Positions 20,536 through 29,580 of a stretch of 64,000 bases of DNA are shown piece by piece. This DNA comes from Rothia uropygialis. GTDB taxonomy: Bacteria > Actinomycetota > Actinomycetes > Actinomycetales > Micrococcaceae. The stretch is taken from assembly GCF_004137765.1 (NCBI RefSeq), contig NZ_NOIS01000003.1:434001-498000 (forward strand), written 5' to 3'. Within the stretch, counting starts at the first letter, position 1; every line of letters begins with the position of its first letter. A model generated the notes under the pieces. It was not told the DNA's origin. It ran no database searches and saw only the letters and a program-made list of their open reading frames with translations. Both the position numbers and the translations under genes were made by a program.

Positions 20536-20765
20536 ATCTGCTGGATGGCCGGTCCGTCGAAGGAGGAGTTAATCGCCAAGAACGCAAGAGGCGTCCTCGG
20601 TGCGGCACAGTACAGGCAGTCGATGATCTTGAAGCCGTGGGAGAGAGGGCTGCACTATTTACTGTTGGAGTCCACAAATACACGCAATATCAGGCGTAGA
20701 GTCCAAAAATCGAGAGACGGGGCTATAGAATGATGGGATCACCAACAGCATCATTAAGGAGCACC

Positions 20766-22397
20766 GTGGCTGAGCGACGTCGTGGACTAGGTCGTGGACT
20801 GGGGTCTTTGATCCCAACAACATCTACAGAAGATTCAAGTGATGCCGTGGATAACGCGGAACCTAAAAACTCATCTGTTGCTGAATCTGTTTCACGTGAA
20901 ACTTCCGCTCCGAGCTCCCGACGCGAGGTCAGCGTTCCCGGAGATTCACCGGCAAAGGGCGAGAAGGCGAAGAAATCATCAGCCCGGCCCGCAAGGGACA
21001 AGCTCGAGGATAGGGATGAGTCTTCACATAGTGTAAACCAGGCGAAGAACTCTGCTCCAGGTTCGGTGAAACCCGCCAAAGATGAACCTGCAACGAGGAC
21101 GGAAACTGAATCTGACGGAAAGGCAAAAACAGCATCAAGCAAATCGAATAAAAGAACAACGTCTCAGGGGCGAAATACGTCGGCCTCTACTGAATCCAGG
21201 GCACCTGCTTCTGGAAAGAGGAAAGAGTCCTCCTCTGAATCGAAAGCGAAGGGCGAAAAAGAGGGAGGGAACGCTTCTCCGAATCGCAGGTCTGGTGGCC
21301 CTCGGGCCGACATGGGTGCTGCCCTGAGGAAGAGCTCTGGGGGGCGTCGGCCGGTTGATTTCTTCTTTCAACCCTCCGAGAGCGAATCGAGCATAGCGGG
21401 AAAGGCCAGTGAAGAGTCGCAAGCTCTGCAAAACGACGGTGACGCCCCGTGGACGCAATCTGAGGAGAAGGTTTCACGTGAAACGGAGCAATCCCAGAGT
21501 GCGTCGGGCCTTGCTGAAGGGCCTGCCCAGTCCAACGGTGTGGACCAAGAAACGGACTCGAGTCTGATTCCGGTTCCGGGGGCCTACTTTGGTGAAATCC
21601 CAGTCAAGGACATTCACCCAAATAGAAAGCAGCCCCGGCAGGAGTTTGATGAGGACGAGATGGAAGAGCTCGTCCACTCGATCCGGGAAATTGGCCTGCT
21701 GCAACCAATCGTCATCCGGCCGAGCAATGAAGCGGGCGAGGAAAAATACGAGTTGGTCATGGGGGAGAGACGCTGGCGTGCGACGCAGCGAGCGGGTCTT
21801 GAAAAGATTCCTGCTATCGTGCGGGAGACCCAGGATGTGGATCTGCTCCGCGACGCTCTTTTGGAAAACCTGCACCGCAGCCAGTTGAATCCATTGGAAG
21901 AGGCAGCCGCGTACCAGCAGTTGCTGAATGAATTCGGCACCACGCAGGACGAATTGGCTGCACGCATTGGTCGGTCCCGTCCACAGATTTCCAACACAAT
22001 TCGTCTTTTGAGGTTGCCTGCGCTGGTTCAGCGACGAGTGGCTGCCGGCATCCTGTCCGCTGGACATGCGCGTGCGCTGTTGTCGCTCACCGACCCGGCT
22101 GCCATGGAGAGATTGGCCCAGCGTATCGTGGCAGAGGGTCTCTCTGTTCGGTCAGTCGAGGAGATTATCCAATCGGGTGGGGCAGAGAAGGCCACCCAAA
22201 AGCCTCGAAAAGCCGCTACGCCCAGCCGCCACCATGAACGACTCGATTACATTGCTGACGCTTTTTCGGACAAGCTAGACACGAGTGTGAAGATCAATCT
22301 TGGTGCGCGCAAGGGCAAAATGACCATCGAGTTCGCGTCAGTTGACGACCTCAACCGTATTATCTCGGTGCTTGACCCGGAGATCGAGAGGGACTGA
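20766..22397 (+). CDS. parB: Chromosome partitioning protein ParB
   Basis: I choose GTG 20766 (AAGGAG at 20756) because the protein then starts [18 protein letters not shown], the usual ParB N-terminus that contacts ParA; this gives 543 residues. An in-frame ATG at 20730 is possible. Residues of about 20-265 form an unusually long Ser/Lys/Glu-rich, probably disordered linker. The CTPase/clamp domain follows ([20 protein letters not shown], then [12 protein letters not shown]), then the helix-turn-helix that reads parS ([20 protein letters not shown]) and a C-terminal dimerisation domain. Two parS sites lie inside the linker coding sequence and encode VSRET. Confidence 0.95.
   Translation: MAERRRGLGRGLGSLIPTTSTEDSSDAVDNAEPKNSSVAESVSRETSAPSSRREVSVPGDSPAKGEKAKKSSARPARDKLEDRDESSHSVNQAKNSAPGSVKPAKDEPATRTETESDGKAKTASSKSNKRTTSQGRNTSASTESRAPASGKRKESSSESKAKGEKEGGNASPNRRSGGPRADMGAALRKSSGGRRPVDFFFQPSESESSIAGKASEESQALQNDGDAPWTQSEEKVSRETEQSQSASGLAEGPAQSNGVDQETDSSLIPVPGAYFGEIPVKDIHPNRKQPRQEFDEDEMEELVHSIREIGLLQPIVIRPSNEAGEEKYELVMGERRWRATQRAGLEKIPAIVRETQDVDLLRDALLENLHRSQLNPLEEAAAYQQLLNEFGTTQDELAARIGRSRPQISNTIRLLRLPALVQRRVAAGILSAGHARALLSLTDPAAMERLAQRIVAEGLSVRSVEEIIQSGGAEKATQKPRKAATPSRHHERLDYIADAFSDKLDTSVKINLGARKGKMTIEFASVDDLNRIISVLDPEIERD
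20889..20902. other. parS: parS site inside parB
   Basis: Perfect GTTTCACGTGAAAC in the parB coding sequence, translated as VSRET within the disordered linker. Confidence 0.95.
21471..21484. other. parS: parS site inside parB
   Basis: Perfect GTTTCACGTGAAAC in the parB coding sequence, again read as VSRET in the linker, 582 bp from the previous site. Confidence 0.95.
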
Positions 22398-22448
22398 ACG
22401 GACTGGGAGGCCCACGACTCATTGCCTATCTGATGGCGTCATCACAAA

Positions 22449-22488
22449 AAATGCCCGCTTCGTTTCACGTGAAACGAAGCGGGCATTT
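22449..22488. terminator. Palindromic bidirectional terminator with parS at its centre
   Basis: A 40-bp perfect palindrome between the convergent parB (plus) and trxA (minus). Its arms are AAATGCCCGCTTC and its complement, and the central 14 bp (22462-22475) are the perfect parS GTTTCACGTGAAAC. A-runs on the left and T-rich sequence on the right fit rho-independent termination, better on the minus strand (TTTTTTGTGAT). The same bases therefore serve as terminator and ParB site. Confidence 0.85.
22462..22475. other. parS: parS site (terminator core)
   Basis: Perfect GTTTCACGTGAAAC at the dyad of the 40-bp terminator palindrome after parB; the last of the seven perfect sites. Confidence 0.95.
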
Positions 22489-22505
22489 ACGTAAGTACCT
22501 AGATC

Positions 22506-22832
22506 CTAGGAAAGGAAATCGGCGAATTCCTTCTCCAGTACTCCCTTCGGCTTGGCCCCGACCGAAGTCTTGGCCAGCTCTCCGTCTTTGAAGACGTAGA
22601 TGGCCGGAATGGAAGTAATTCCATACTTGGCCGCGGTTTCGCCGTTATCATCGACGTTCAACTTCACGACATCGACCTTTTCGGCATATTCCTCGGCGAT
22701 CTGATCTAGCACAGGGCCTACCTGACGGCAGGGCCCGCACCATTCGGCCCAGAAATCGACGATGACAGGACGGTTGTTCTGGAGGACGTCCTCTTCGAAC
22801 GTAGCGTCAGTAACTGCCTTTGCGTTGCTCAT
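22506..22832 (-). CDS. trxA: Thioredoxin
   Basis: 108 residues, the usual thioredoxin length. The redox site is WAEWCGPCRQ (C32 and C35), with the cis-proline loop in YGITSIPAIYVF. It reduces protein disulfides and is recycled by TrxB, encoded 55 bp upstream in the same direction. The ATG follows GAAAGGATC. Confidence 0.97.
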   Translation of the reverse strand: MSNAKAVTDATFEEDVLQNNRPVIVDFWAEWCGPCRQVGPVLDQIAEEYAEKVDVVKLNVDDNGETAAKYGITSIPAIYVFKDGELAKTSVGAKPKGVLEKEFADFLS

Positions 22833-22887
22833 ATCTGATCCTTTCGAGGTGGGTGGAAATTACTCGGATTACCGAGAGAATATGTAG

Positions 22888-23907
22888 TTACAGGGACTCC
22901 AGGTAGTGCTGGGCATCGATGGCGGCAACGCACCCTGACCCGGCGGCAGTAATGGCCTGTCGGTACGTTGGGTCGATGACGTCGCCTGCGGCAAAGACAC
23001 CTGGAACATTGGTTTTGGAGGAACGGCCCTCTACAGCGATGGTTCCCTCGGGCGTCAACTCCAGTTGGCCCTTCACCAAGTCCGTTCGCGGGTCAGATCC
23101 GATGGCGACGAACAAGCCATCAACCTCAACACGTTGCGTAAGACCCGACTTCAGGTTCTCGACCTGGAGTGCCTCGGTCTTGTGCTCCCCTTCGATCCGG
23201 ACGACTGCAGAATCCCAAATGAACGTGATTTTGGGGTTGTTGAGCGCACGCTCCTGCATGATGTCGGAAGCACGGAGAGTATCCCGCCGGTGAATCACGG
23301 TCACGCTCGAGGCGAAGTTGGTGAGGAAAAGGGCCTCTTCCAGCGCGGAGTCTCCACCACCGACGACGGCAATCGGCTTTTCTTTGAAGAAGAACCCATC
23401 GCACGTTGCGCACCAGCTGACTCCGTGGCCCGAAAGACGGGCCTCGTCGTCGAGGCCCAATTTGCGGTATTCGGAACCAGTCGAGATGATGACGGCTTTC
23501 GCCTGGTGGACAGTGCCGTCCTGGAGAGTGATTTTCTTGACGTCTCCATCCAGCTCGACGGATTCGACGTCTTCATACTGGATGTCGGCGCCAAAACGCT
23601 CCGCCTGCTGTTGCATGTTGGCCATGAGCTCGGGCCCTTGAATACCCTCGATGAACCCAGGGTAGTTTTCCACCTCCGTGGTGGTCATGAGGTCACCTCC
23701 GGCCGCGACAGAGCTTGCGAAGACGACCGGAGCCAGATTGGCACGCGCAGCGTAGACGGCCGCAGTGTATCCGGCCGGCCCCGAACCGATAATCACCACG
23801 TCATGGACCTTCTCGGAGCCATGACCTTGAGGTTGCGACGTCTCGGCTTCCTGACCCTTGAGATTGATCAGGGGAGCCGCCCCCTGTGAAAAGACGCTGT
23901 CGGTCAC
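22888..23907 (-). CDS. trxB: Thioredoxin-disulfide reductase
   Basis: 339 residues. FAD-binding GSGPAGYTAAVYAAR lies near residues 41-55, the redox pair is in SWCATCDGFFF (C166, C169), NADPH-binding GGGDSALEEALFL follows, and FAD-contact GVFAAGDVIDPTYRQ ends the chain. It uses NADPH to reduce TrxA. The N-terminal about 30 residues precede the family core and may mean a later start is used. Confidence 0.96.
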   Translation of the reverse strand: MTDSVFSQGAAPLINLKGQEAETSQPQGHGSEKVHDVVIIGSGPAGYTAAVYAARANLAPVVFASSVAAGGDLMTTTEVENYPGFIEGIQGPELMANMQQQAERFGADIQYEDVESVELDGDVKKITLQDGTVHQAKAVIISTGSEYRKLGLDDEARLSGHGVSWCATCDGFFFKEKPIAVVGGGDSALEEALFLTNFASSVTVIHRRDTLRASDIMQERALNNPKITFIWDSAVVRIEGEHKTEALQVENLKSGLTQRVEVDGLFVAIGSDPRTDLVKGQLELTPEGTIAVEGRSSKTNVPGVFAAGDVIDPTYRQAITAAGSGCVAAIDAQHYLESL

Positions 23908-24089
23908 TTATTTCCTTCCATGCGGGCCAGACGCTGGCCAGTGCGGAAGCCTCAGCTCAAAGGTCACTGAGGCTCTACGTTGATCTGTTGGATGAAACCT
24001 AGGGAGCCCCCAGAATATTCCGCAGGGCTATTCGGCACGGAGAATGACTCGCAACCCGACCAACCCATGCCCGGAAGGCCGAATCAGGG

Positions 24090-25526
24090 CTACTTGACGC
24101 TGATTTCGCCCACGTGGAGGCCATAGTTATAACCGCCGATGGGGGAGCTGACCTGAGGAAGCTGGGTCACATAGACGATCACGTACTGCGCCGACTTCGA
24201 CTTGGCCTCGTCGGAGAGATCGACTGAAGTAGGACCGTTCTTGAACGAACCTTGGCCGGCTTTGGTGGCGCCATCGAGGCTGGGGGAGTCATTCGTGTAG
24301 ACCGAGAACTGACCACCGGTACTCTTGGGCGCATCCACCGTTACCTGATTGACTTTGGCCGGTTCTTGCAACTGAGCGGCAAGGCCAATTCCCTTGATCA
24401 ACTGACCGAAATTGGCATTCGAAAAACCATAACTGGTCCAGTACGTCCCCGGATTGCCATCATTAGCTTGGCCCAAGGTGCCGTCCTGATCCGACATGAA
24501 ATTCGGGTTGTCGGGAATGACACGGGAAAGGTTGGCGACCCGCGGCGTCGCCGAAGAGTCCGAAGGAGAAGACGACTCACCGGAGGATTCCGAATTGGAC
24601 TGGCCTTCCGCGGAGCTCACGGTACCGCTGGGGACAGATCCGGAGCTCGAAACGAGAGATCCGAGCTTGTTAAATCCGAAGACGACGAGGACGACCAACA
24701 GGATGACGACGACCGCGGCTGTGATCCACAGACCGGCTGAGCTTCTACGACGGGGCTCCTCGTCGTAGTACTCCTCATCCTCGTCGTAATACGGTTCCTC
24801 AGGGTCTTCCTCGTCCTCGTAATCCTCGTAGTCGCTGGCAGGGACGAATTCTTCTTCATCGGTGTAGTGATACCGGTTGTCGCCGTCGTACGAACTGTCT
24901 TCCTCACGCAACGAAGCCGCGGCGGCAGCGGAAGAACCGCCCGCGACGTCGGTTGCCGCGCGATCGAACAGAGTTCCCCCGCGCTGGGAAGGACTCGAAG
25001 AACGTCGAGCGGGAGGTTCCTCTCCAAAGGCCTCATAATCGGCGTCAGTCCATTCAGTTACGGGAGCAGCGGAGTCTTCTTCATCCTGAGCGACTTCCTC
25101 TTGAGGGGACGTCTCTGTCCCTACCTGCTCGTAATCCGACGAAGGAGCCACGGGAGCGTTGCCGCCCCCGAAGATCTCCCCACCGAGTTCTTCATTCTCG
25201 GAGGAAACGTCTTCCTGATTCTCCGTGAGCAGCAGATCGAGCAAATCATTCGCCTGAGCGTGAGAGGTAATCAGGTAAGTGACGTCGTCGGATTGGCCGA
25301 GGTCGAGCACCTGCAGGCTGCCCGATCGGGACCCCGTCGCGATGTCACGGGCATTTTCAATGAGCAGATCACTGTGGCTCGGACTAGCCACAAGGATCGA
25401 AACCTTGCGTTCAAGGACCTGGTCCTTGCCATCCAGAACGTGGTCCTGTGCCGCGGTGGTAACGATCTGAGCGGTCACCTTGTATCGGCCACCAAGAACG
25501 GTGCCGAGTTGAATCGCCTGCGTCAA
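24090..25526 (-). CDS. Pseudokinase-like membrane protein, probable MurJ partner
   Basis: 478 residues. The N-terminal about 105 residues (LGGRYKVTAQIVTTAAQDHVLDG, then VSILVASPSHSDLLIENA) look like the N-lobe of a protein kinase without catalytic residues. A very acidic, low-complexity stretch follows (about 106-260), then one membrane helix (about 265-287), a Ser/Gly-rich segment, and a C-terminal about 150-residue domain with a discoidin-like or carbohydrate-binding appearance. In Mycobacterium tuberculosis the MurJ homologue Rv3910 carries a pseudokinase and extracellular domain as one chain; here they form a separate gene next to murJ. Peptidoglycan control through FHA-type partners is inferred. 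Confidence 0.72.
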   Translation of the reverse strand: MTQAIQLGTVLGGRYKVTAQIVTTAAQDHVLDGKDQVLERKVSILVASPSHSDLLIENARDIATGSRSGSLQVLDLGQSDDVTYLITSHAQANDLLDLLLTENQEDVSSENEELGGEIFGGGNAPVAPSSDYEQVGTETSPQEEVAQDEEDSAAPVTEWTDADYEAFGEEPPARRSSSPSQRGGTLFDRAATDVAGGSSAAAAASLREEDSSYDGDNRYHYTDEEEFVPASDYEDYEDEEDPEEPYYDEDEEYYDEEPRRRSSAGLWITAAVVVILLVVLVVFGFNKLGSLVSSSGSVPSGTVSSAEGQSNSESSGESSSPSDSSATPRVANLSRVIPDNPNFMSDQDGTLGQANDGNPGTYWTSYGFSNANFGQLIKGIGLAAQLQEPAKVNQVTVDAPKSTGGQFSVYTNDSPSLDGATKAGQGSFKNGPTSVDLSDEAKSKSAQYVIVYVTQLPQVSSPIGGYNYGLHVGEISVK

Positions 25527-25598
25527 AAGTACCCCCGCGCTAATTTGGGTCGAAGTAACAGTTCGATGATACCGGCGTTCGGGCCCTTGTGGTCCGAA

Positions 25599-27233
25599 CT
25601 ACCTGCCTAGACGTGCCTTCAGAGGTTTGAGAACACTGTCCAGCTCCCGAACATGGAAAACTCGCAGAGCCCCGAAGTAAACGACACCCATGATCAAACC
25701 GCCGATCAGAATCGTGACCAAAGCCGTGATCTGACTGTGCCACGCGAAGCCGCCAAAGGCTCCGCCACCCATCAGGTGAAGAACGATGAAGCCGACCACC
25801 CCAGCGACAATCGCGGAAACGGTGACCCGAAGGTGCGTCTTGACGATGCTGGCCAGATCGTAATCGCCGAGCCATCGGCGTAGACCCCGGTGGAAGAGCA
25901 ACGTTGCCAATATATTCTGCATCGCGTATAGACCGGCCAGGCAGAAAACAATGTATTGAGGCGGCAATTTGCCGACCATGAATCCCAGGATGATCACGAT
26001 CACCGCAGAAATCGCTTGGTTGATCAATGGTGTCTTGGCGTCTTCGTGAGCGTAGAAGGCCCGTCCCATCATGAAAGCGATGGTCAGGAACGGACCGCCG
26101 AGGGCAATCACGGAAATCACCTGACCGATCACAGCACCCTGGGCGGGATCACCACCACCGAAGAGCATCCCGATCGGTCCGGCATAAACGATCAGTGCCA
26201 CGGCGCAGAAGATGGTCGCGACCGAAGCGACCCGAAGGCCGCGTGAAAGGGTTTCCACGAGTGAGGCGTTGTCGTTGTTATCCGCGTAGCGGGACATTTC
26301 GTTGAAGAGCACGGTTGCGATCGACAAGCCGATGACGCCGTGGGGAAGCTGGTACAACATTGTCGACTGATCGAGCACATTGTTGCCCGCGATCGGGTGG
26401 CTGAAATCCTGTTGGGACCCCTCAGGCCTGGTGGCAATACGGGCCAAAAAGAGAAAAGAAAGATTCGCGACGACTCCCGTTGCGAGGGTCCAGCTGCCGA
26501 TGCGAGCCGCCGTTCCCAGTCCGATGCCCCGCCAGCCGAGTTTGATACCGAGGCCGAGCTTCAATGCCTTGAGGGGAATAAACAGAATCAGGGCTTGTGC
26601 CATGACGCCGATCGTCGCCATTCCCGCAAGCCAAAATGTTTTCTCCCCGCTCCAGTTGGAGGGATCGTGATGCGCAGTACCCCAGGATCCGAACAAGCCT
26701 ATGAACACCAACAGTGAGGCGATCGCGACCACGTTGTTGAGGACCGGAGCCCACATGTAGGCGCCGAAAGCGCCGCGAGCGTTGAGGATCTGGCCGACAA
26801 CCGTGTACAAACCGTAGAAGAAGATCTGCGGGAAACACCACAGGGCGAACGTCGTCCCGAAGTCGATCTTTTCCTGGGACCAGTCGTTGGCCATGATGCT
26901 GATGATCGGGCGCGCGCACAGAACGACGATTGCCGTAATGACAAACAAGCCGATGATGGCCAGGGACAGCAAACGGGAAATGTAGTCGGCGCCGCCGTCC
27001 GGCTTCTTGGACGCCTTGATGATCTGGGGAACCAGTACCGCGTTGAATACACCCGCGGCGACGAGCACGTAGATCAAGTTCGGCAGTGTATTGGCGAGGG
27101 CGAAGACGTTACCGGCCGTCGTCGAGGCGCCAATAGCGATGGCCAAGAGCATGGTCTTGACGAAGCCCAGGAGGCGAGAAACCATCGTTCCCGCGGCCAT
27201 AATGGCGCTAGATCGAGCACCAGTTCGTGCCAT
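25599..27233 (-). CDS. murJ: Lipid II flippase MurJ
   Basis: 544 residues with about 14 membrane segments. It belongs to the MviN/MurJ family of the MOP superfamily, which moves lipid II across the membrane for peptidoglycan synthesis. Typical parts are SAIMAAGTMVSRLLGFVKTML near the start, LPNLIYVLVAAGVFNAVLVP, and YQLPHGVIGLSIATVLFNEM in the middle. The gene ends with a short tail, unlike mycobacterial MviN which has a fused pseudokinase; that part is encoded by the next gene 72 bp downstream. Confidence 0.94.
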   Translation of the reverse strand: MARTGARSSAIMAAGTMVSRLLGFVKTMLLAIAIGASTTAGNVFALANTLPNLIYVLVAAGVFNAVLVPQIIKASKKPDGGADYISRLLSLAIIGLFVITAIVVLCARPIISIMANDWSQEKIDFGTTFALWCFPQIFFYGLYTVVGQILNARGAFGAYMWAPVLNNVVAIASLLVFIGLFGSWGTAHHDPSNWSGEKTFWLAGMATIGVMAQALILFIPLKALKLGLGIKLGWRGIGLGTAARIGSWTLATGVVANLSFLFLARIATRPEGSQQDFSHPIAGNNVLDQSTMLYQLPHGVIGLSIATVLFNEMSRYADNNDNASLVETLSRGLRVASVATIFCAVALIVYAGPIGMLFGGGDPAQGAVIGQVISVIALGGPFLTIAFMMGRAFYAHEDAKTPLINQAISAVIVIILGFMVGKLPPQYIVFCLAGLYAMQNILATLLFHRGLRRWLGDYDLASIVKTHLRVTVSAIVAGVVGFIVLHLMGGGAFGGFAWHSQITALVTILIGGLIMGVVYFGALRVFHVRELDSVLKPLKARLGR

Positions 27234-27297
27234 ATTTGCTAAGCCCTATCGATGAAGTTTGGGATCGGCACCGGCCCGGAACCACGCCCACACGGTT

Positions 27298-27798
27298 CTA
27301 GATCTGGTGGATGATGTATTCCCGAGCGATATCCGCAATCCTACGTTCGTTCGGAAACGAGAGTTTACGCCCCAAGTCGTCGATATTGGACCAGGCGACG
27401 TCGATGGCCTCGTGATCCGGGTCCTTCTCCGTAGTCAGATACCCGCCCGTTGCCTCCAACAAGAAGTGGTGCACGGTCTTGTGGACTCGGTGTCCGGAAA
27501 CCGTGAACCAATAATCAATGGAACCCAAGGGCGCCAGCACATTTCCCGCGATGCCCGTTTCCTCTTCGATCTCCCGACAGGCGGCCTCCTCATTGGTCTC
27601 CTGACCCTCGGGATGACCTTTGGGGAGACACCATTCCAGACGTCCGCCACGGTTGATCCGGGCGATGATCGCTACGGGTTGCCCAGAGGTCTTCAGATCG
27701 ACGACTATGCCCCCGGCAGAGACTTCTTCCACCGTGGGCAAGGGGGAAGGCGGGGTGAAAGCCCGCTTCTTCGGTGCCCGGGGTACTGGAAAAGTCAT
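27298..27798 (-). CDS. NUDIX hydrolase
   Basis: 166 residues with a full Nudix box, beginning at GHPEGQETNEEAACREIEEETG (G, x5, E, x7, REVEETG pattern), so it should cleave a nucleoside diphosphate-linked substrate. It corresponds to the MutT4-type gene found divergent from pcnA in actinobacteria (Rv3908 next to Rv3907c). The DUF6049 gene that usually lies between this gene and murJ is missing; only 64 bp separate them. Confidence 0.88.
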   Translation of the reverse strand: MTFPVPRAPKKRAFTPPSPLPTVEEVSAGGIVVDLKTSGQPVAIIARINRGGRLEWCLPKGHPEGQETNEEAACREIEEETGIAGNVLAPLGSIDYWFTVSGHRVHKTVHHFLLEATGGYLTTEKDPDHEAIDVAWSNIDDLGRKLSFPNERRIADIAREYIIHQI

Positions 27799-27923
27799 AT
27801 GTCCACCTTACAGAGTTACTCCTTGACACGTGCTGAGAGCGCGAGTGTGTGACCTACACTCCGGGGTCATGTCCGCGCTTCGACCCCACTCCTGCCGCGG
27901 TTTTCTGGCACGCTTTAAGGACT

Positions 27924-29357
27924 ATGGTTAACCTCTTTGACAGCTCCTCAATCCACCCCGCAGCCCTGGACCTCGGAAAACTCTTCGAGGATCGGGGGTT
28001 TGAGCTGTCCCTGGTGGGTGGCCCCGTACGGGATCTGTTCCTGGGTTCGGCCGCGCTGGACCTGGACTTCACAACCAACGCGACACCGGATGAGACGCTC
28101 GACGTCGCCCGCGAATGGGCCGATGCCCACTGGGAGATCGGCCGAGCCTTTGGAACCATCGGGTTGCGCAAAGGCGATGCGATGATCGAGGTGACGACCT
28201 ACAGGGCCGAGGCGTACGACCCTGATTCACGGAAACCGACGGTGGCATTCGCCAGGAGACTCGAGGACGACCTCTTCCGACGAGACTTCACCATCAACTC
28301 CATGGCCTTGCGACTGCCAAGCCTTGAGCTCGTGGACCCGTACGGCGGCATTCAGGACCTTTCGGCCAATATTCTGCGAACGCCCGGTACACCCGAGGAC
28401 TCCTTCTCCGATGACCCTCTTCGCATGATGAGAGCCGCAAGGTTCGTTTCCCGGCTCGACATCGACCCGGCGCCGGAAATGGTTGCGGCGATGACGGATA
28501 TGGCCGCTCGAATCGACATCATTTCCGCCGAGCGAGTGCGGGATGAACTGATCAAGTTGATCATCGGCAAGAACCCGCGGCGCGGCGTCGAACTATTGGT
28601 GAGCACCGGCCTTGCTGACCATGTTCTTCCCGAGGTGCCTGCCCTGCGGCTGGAGACGGACGCCCAACACCACCACAAGGACGTCTACGAGCACTCCCTC
28701 ACGGTGCTGATGCAGGCAAAGGACCTGGAGACCGACGACGACGGACCGGTTCCGTCGCCGGACTTCACTTTGCGTTTCGCCGCGCTCATGCATGACATCG
28801 GCAAACCGGGTACCCGGAAGCTAGAAGACAATGGCACGGTCAGTTTCCGGCACCACGACGTCGTCGGCTCCAAACTGGCCAAGAAAAGGATGCGCGCTCT
28901 GCGTTTCGACAACGAGACGATCAAGAACGTTGCCCGCCTGATCGAACTCCACATGCGTTTTTACGGCTACGGGGACGCCGGGTGGACCGATTCCGCGGTT
29001 CGGCGCTACGTTCGCGATGCGGGCGACCAGCTGGAGAGGCTCCATAGACTGACCCGCTCCGATGTGACGACCCGGAACAAGAAGAAAGCCCAACGGCTCG
29101 GCAGCGCGTACAACGACTTGGAACGGCGCATTTCCGAATTGGCCGAACAGGAAGAACTGGAAGCCATGCGACCGGACCTGGATGGTCAGCAGATCATGGA
29201 CATTCTGGGCATTGCGCCGGGACCTATGGTCGGCAAGGCATATAACTTTCTCCTGAACATGCGGTTAGACGAGGGAAAGCTCGGGGAGGAAGAGGCTGAA
29301 CGAAGCCTGAAGAAATGGTGGGCGGAACAGAACCGCGACGGCCAGGAAATGGCTTAG
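27924..29357 (+). CDS. CCA tRNA nucleotidyltransferase / poly(A) polymerase family protein
   Basis: 477 residues from ATG 27924 (AAGG upstream, and MVNLF... fits family N-termini); a GTG at 27849 in the same frame would add 25 residues. Class II nucleotidyltransferase motifs are SLVGGPVRDLFLG and LDLDFTTNATPDE, and the RRDFTINSMA segment is intact. An HD domain follows (TLRFAALMHDIGKPGT, with HHKDVYEHSL). It probably adds or repairs the CCA end of tRNA. It is divergent from the NUDIX gene, the usual actinobacterial pair. Confidence 0.9.
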   Translation: MVNLFDSSSIHPAALDLGKLFEDRGFELSLVGGPVRDLFLGSAALDLDFTTNATPDETLDVAREWADAHWEIGRAFGTIGLRKGDAMIEVTTYRAEAYDPDSRKPTVAFARRLEDDLFRRDFTINSMALRLPSLELVDPYGGIQDLSANILRTPGTPEDSFSDDPLRMMRAARFVSRLDIDPAPEMVAAMTDMAARIDIISAERVRDELIKLIIGKNPRRGVELLVSTGLADHVLPEVPALRLETDAQHHHKDVYEHSLTVLMQAKDLETDDDGPVPSPDFTLRFAALMHDIGKPGTRKLEDNGTVSFRHHDVVGSKLAKKRMRALRFDNETIKNVARLIELHMRFYGYGDAGWTDSAVRRYVRDAGDQLERLHRLTRSDVTTRNKKKAQRLGSAYNDLERRISELAEQEELEAMRPDLDGQQIMDILGIAPGPMVGKAYNFLLNMRLDEGKLGEEEAERSLKKWWAEQNRDGQEMA

Positions 29358-29580
29358 TCCTCTCCGGCTTGATCGCCGAAAACGACAGAGCATTTTCTGG
29401 GGATGGGGCGTGGCCCGTTTTTCGGGTTTCCTGAGGAGTACAGCCAGCTCTACCCACATTCATACCCTGGTATGAAATCGCCCTCGTTGCTTGATTTTTC
29501 AGGGAACGAGGAGGAATTTGCTTATAGGGTGGGGTAAGACGACGTTAGACCCGGGCTCTCCGGGCTAGGAAGGAGCCACC

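Larger units (their letters stand above)
19791..20765. other. Long parA-parB spacer carrying four parS sites
   Basis: About 975 bp between parA and parB with no convincing gene; the short ORFs (for example 20545-20733) have no family resemblance. It contains a terminator at 19803-19834 and perfect parS sites at 19941, 20158, 20366 and 20522. Base composition is more AT-rich than the flanks toward parB. The parB promoter must lie here. In most actinobacteria parA and parB are adjacent, so the spacer looks like a dedicated centromere segment. Confidence 0.7.

Noticed and set aside
20545-20733. A 62-codon ORF in the parA-parB spacer
   Set aside because: No ribosome site or recognisable family, and composition is like the surrounding non-coding spacer.
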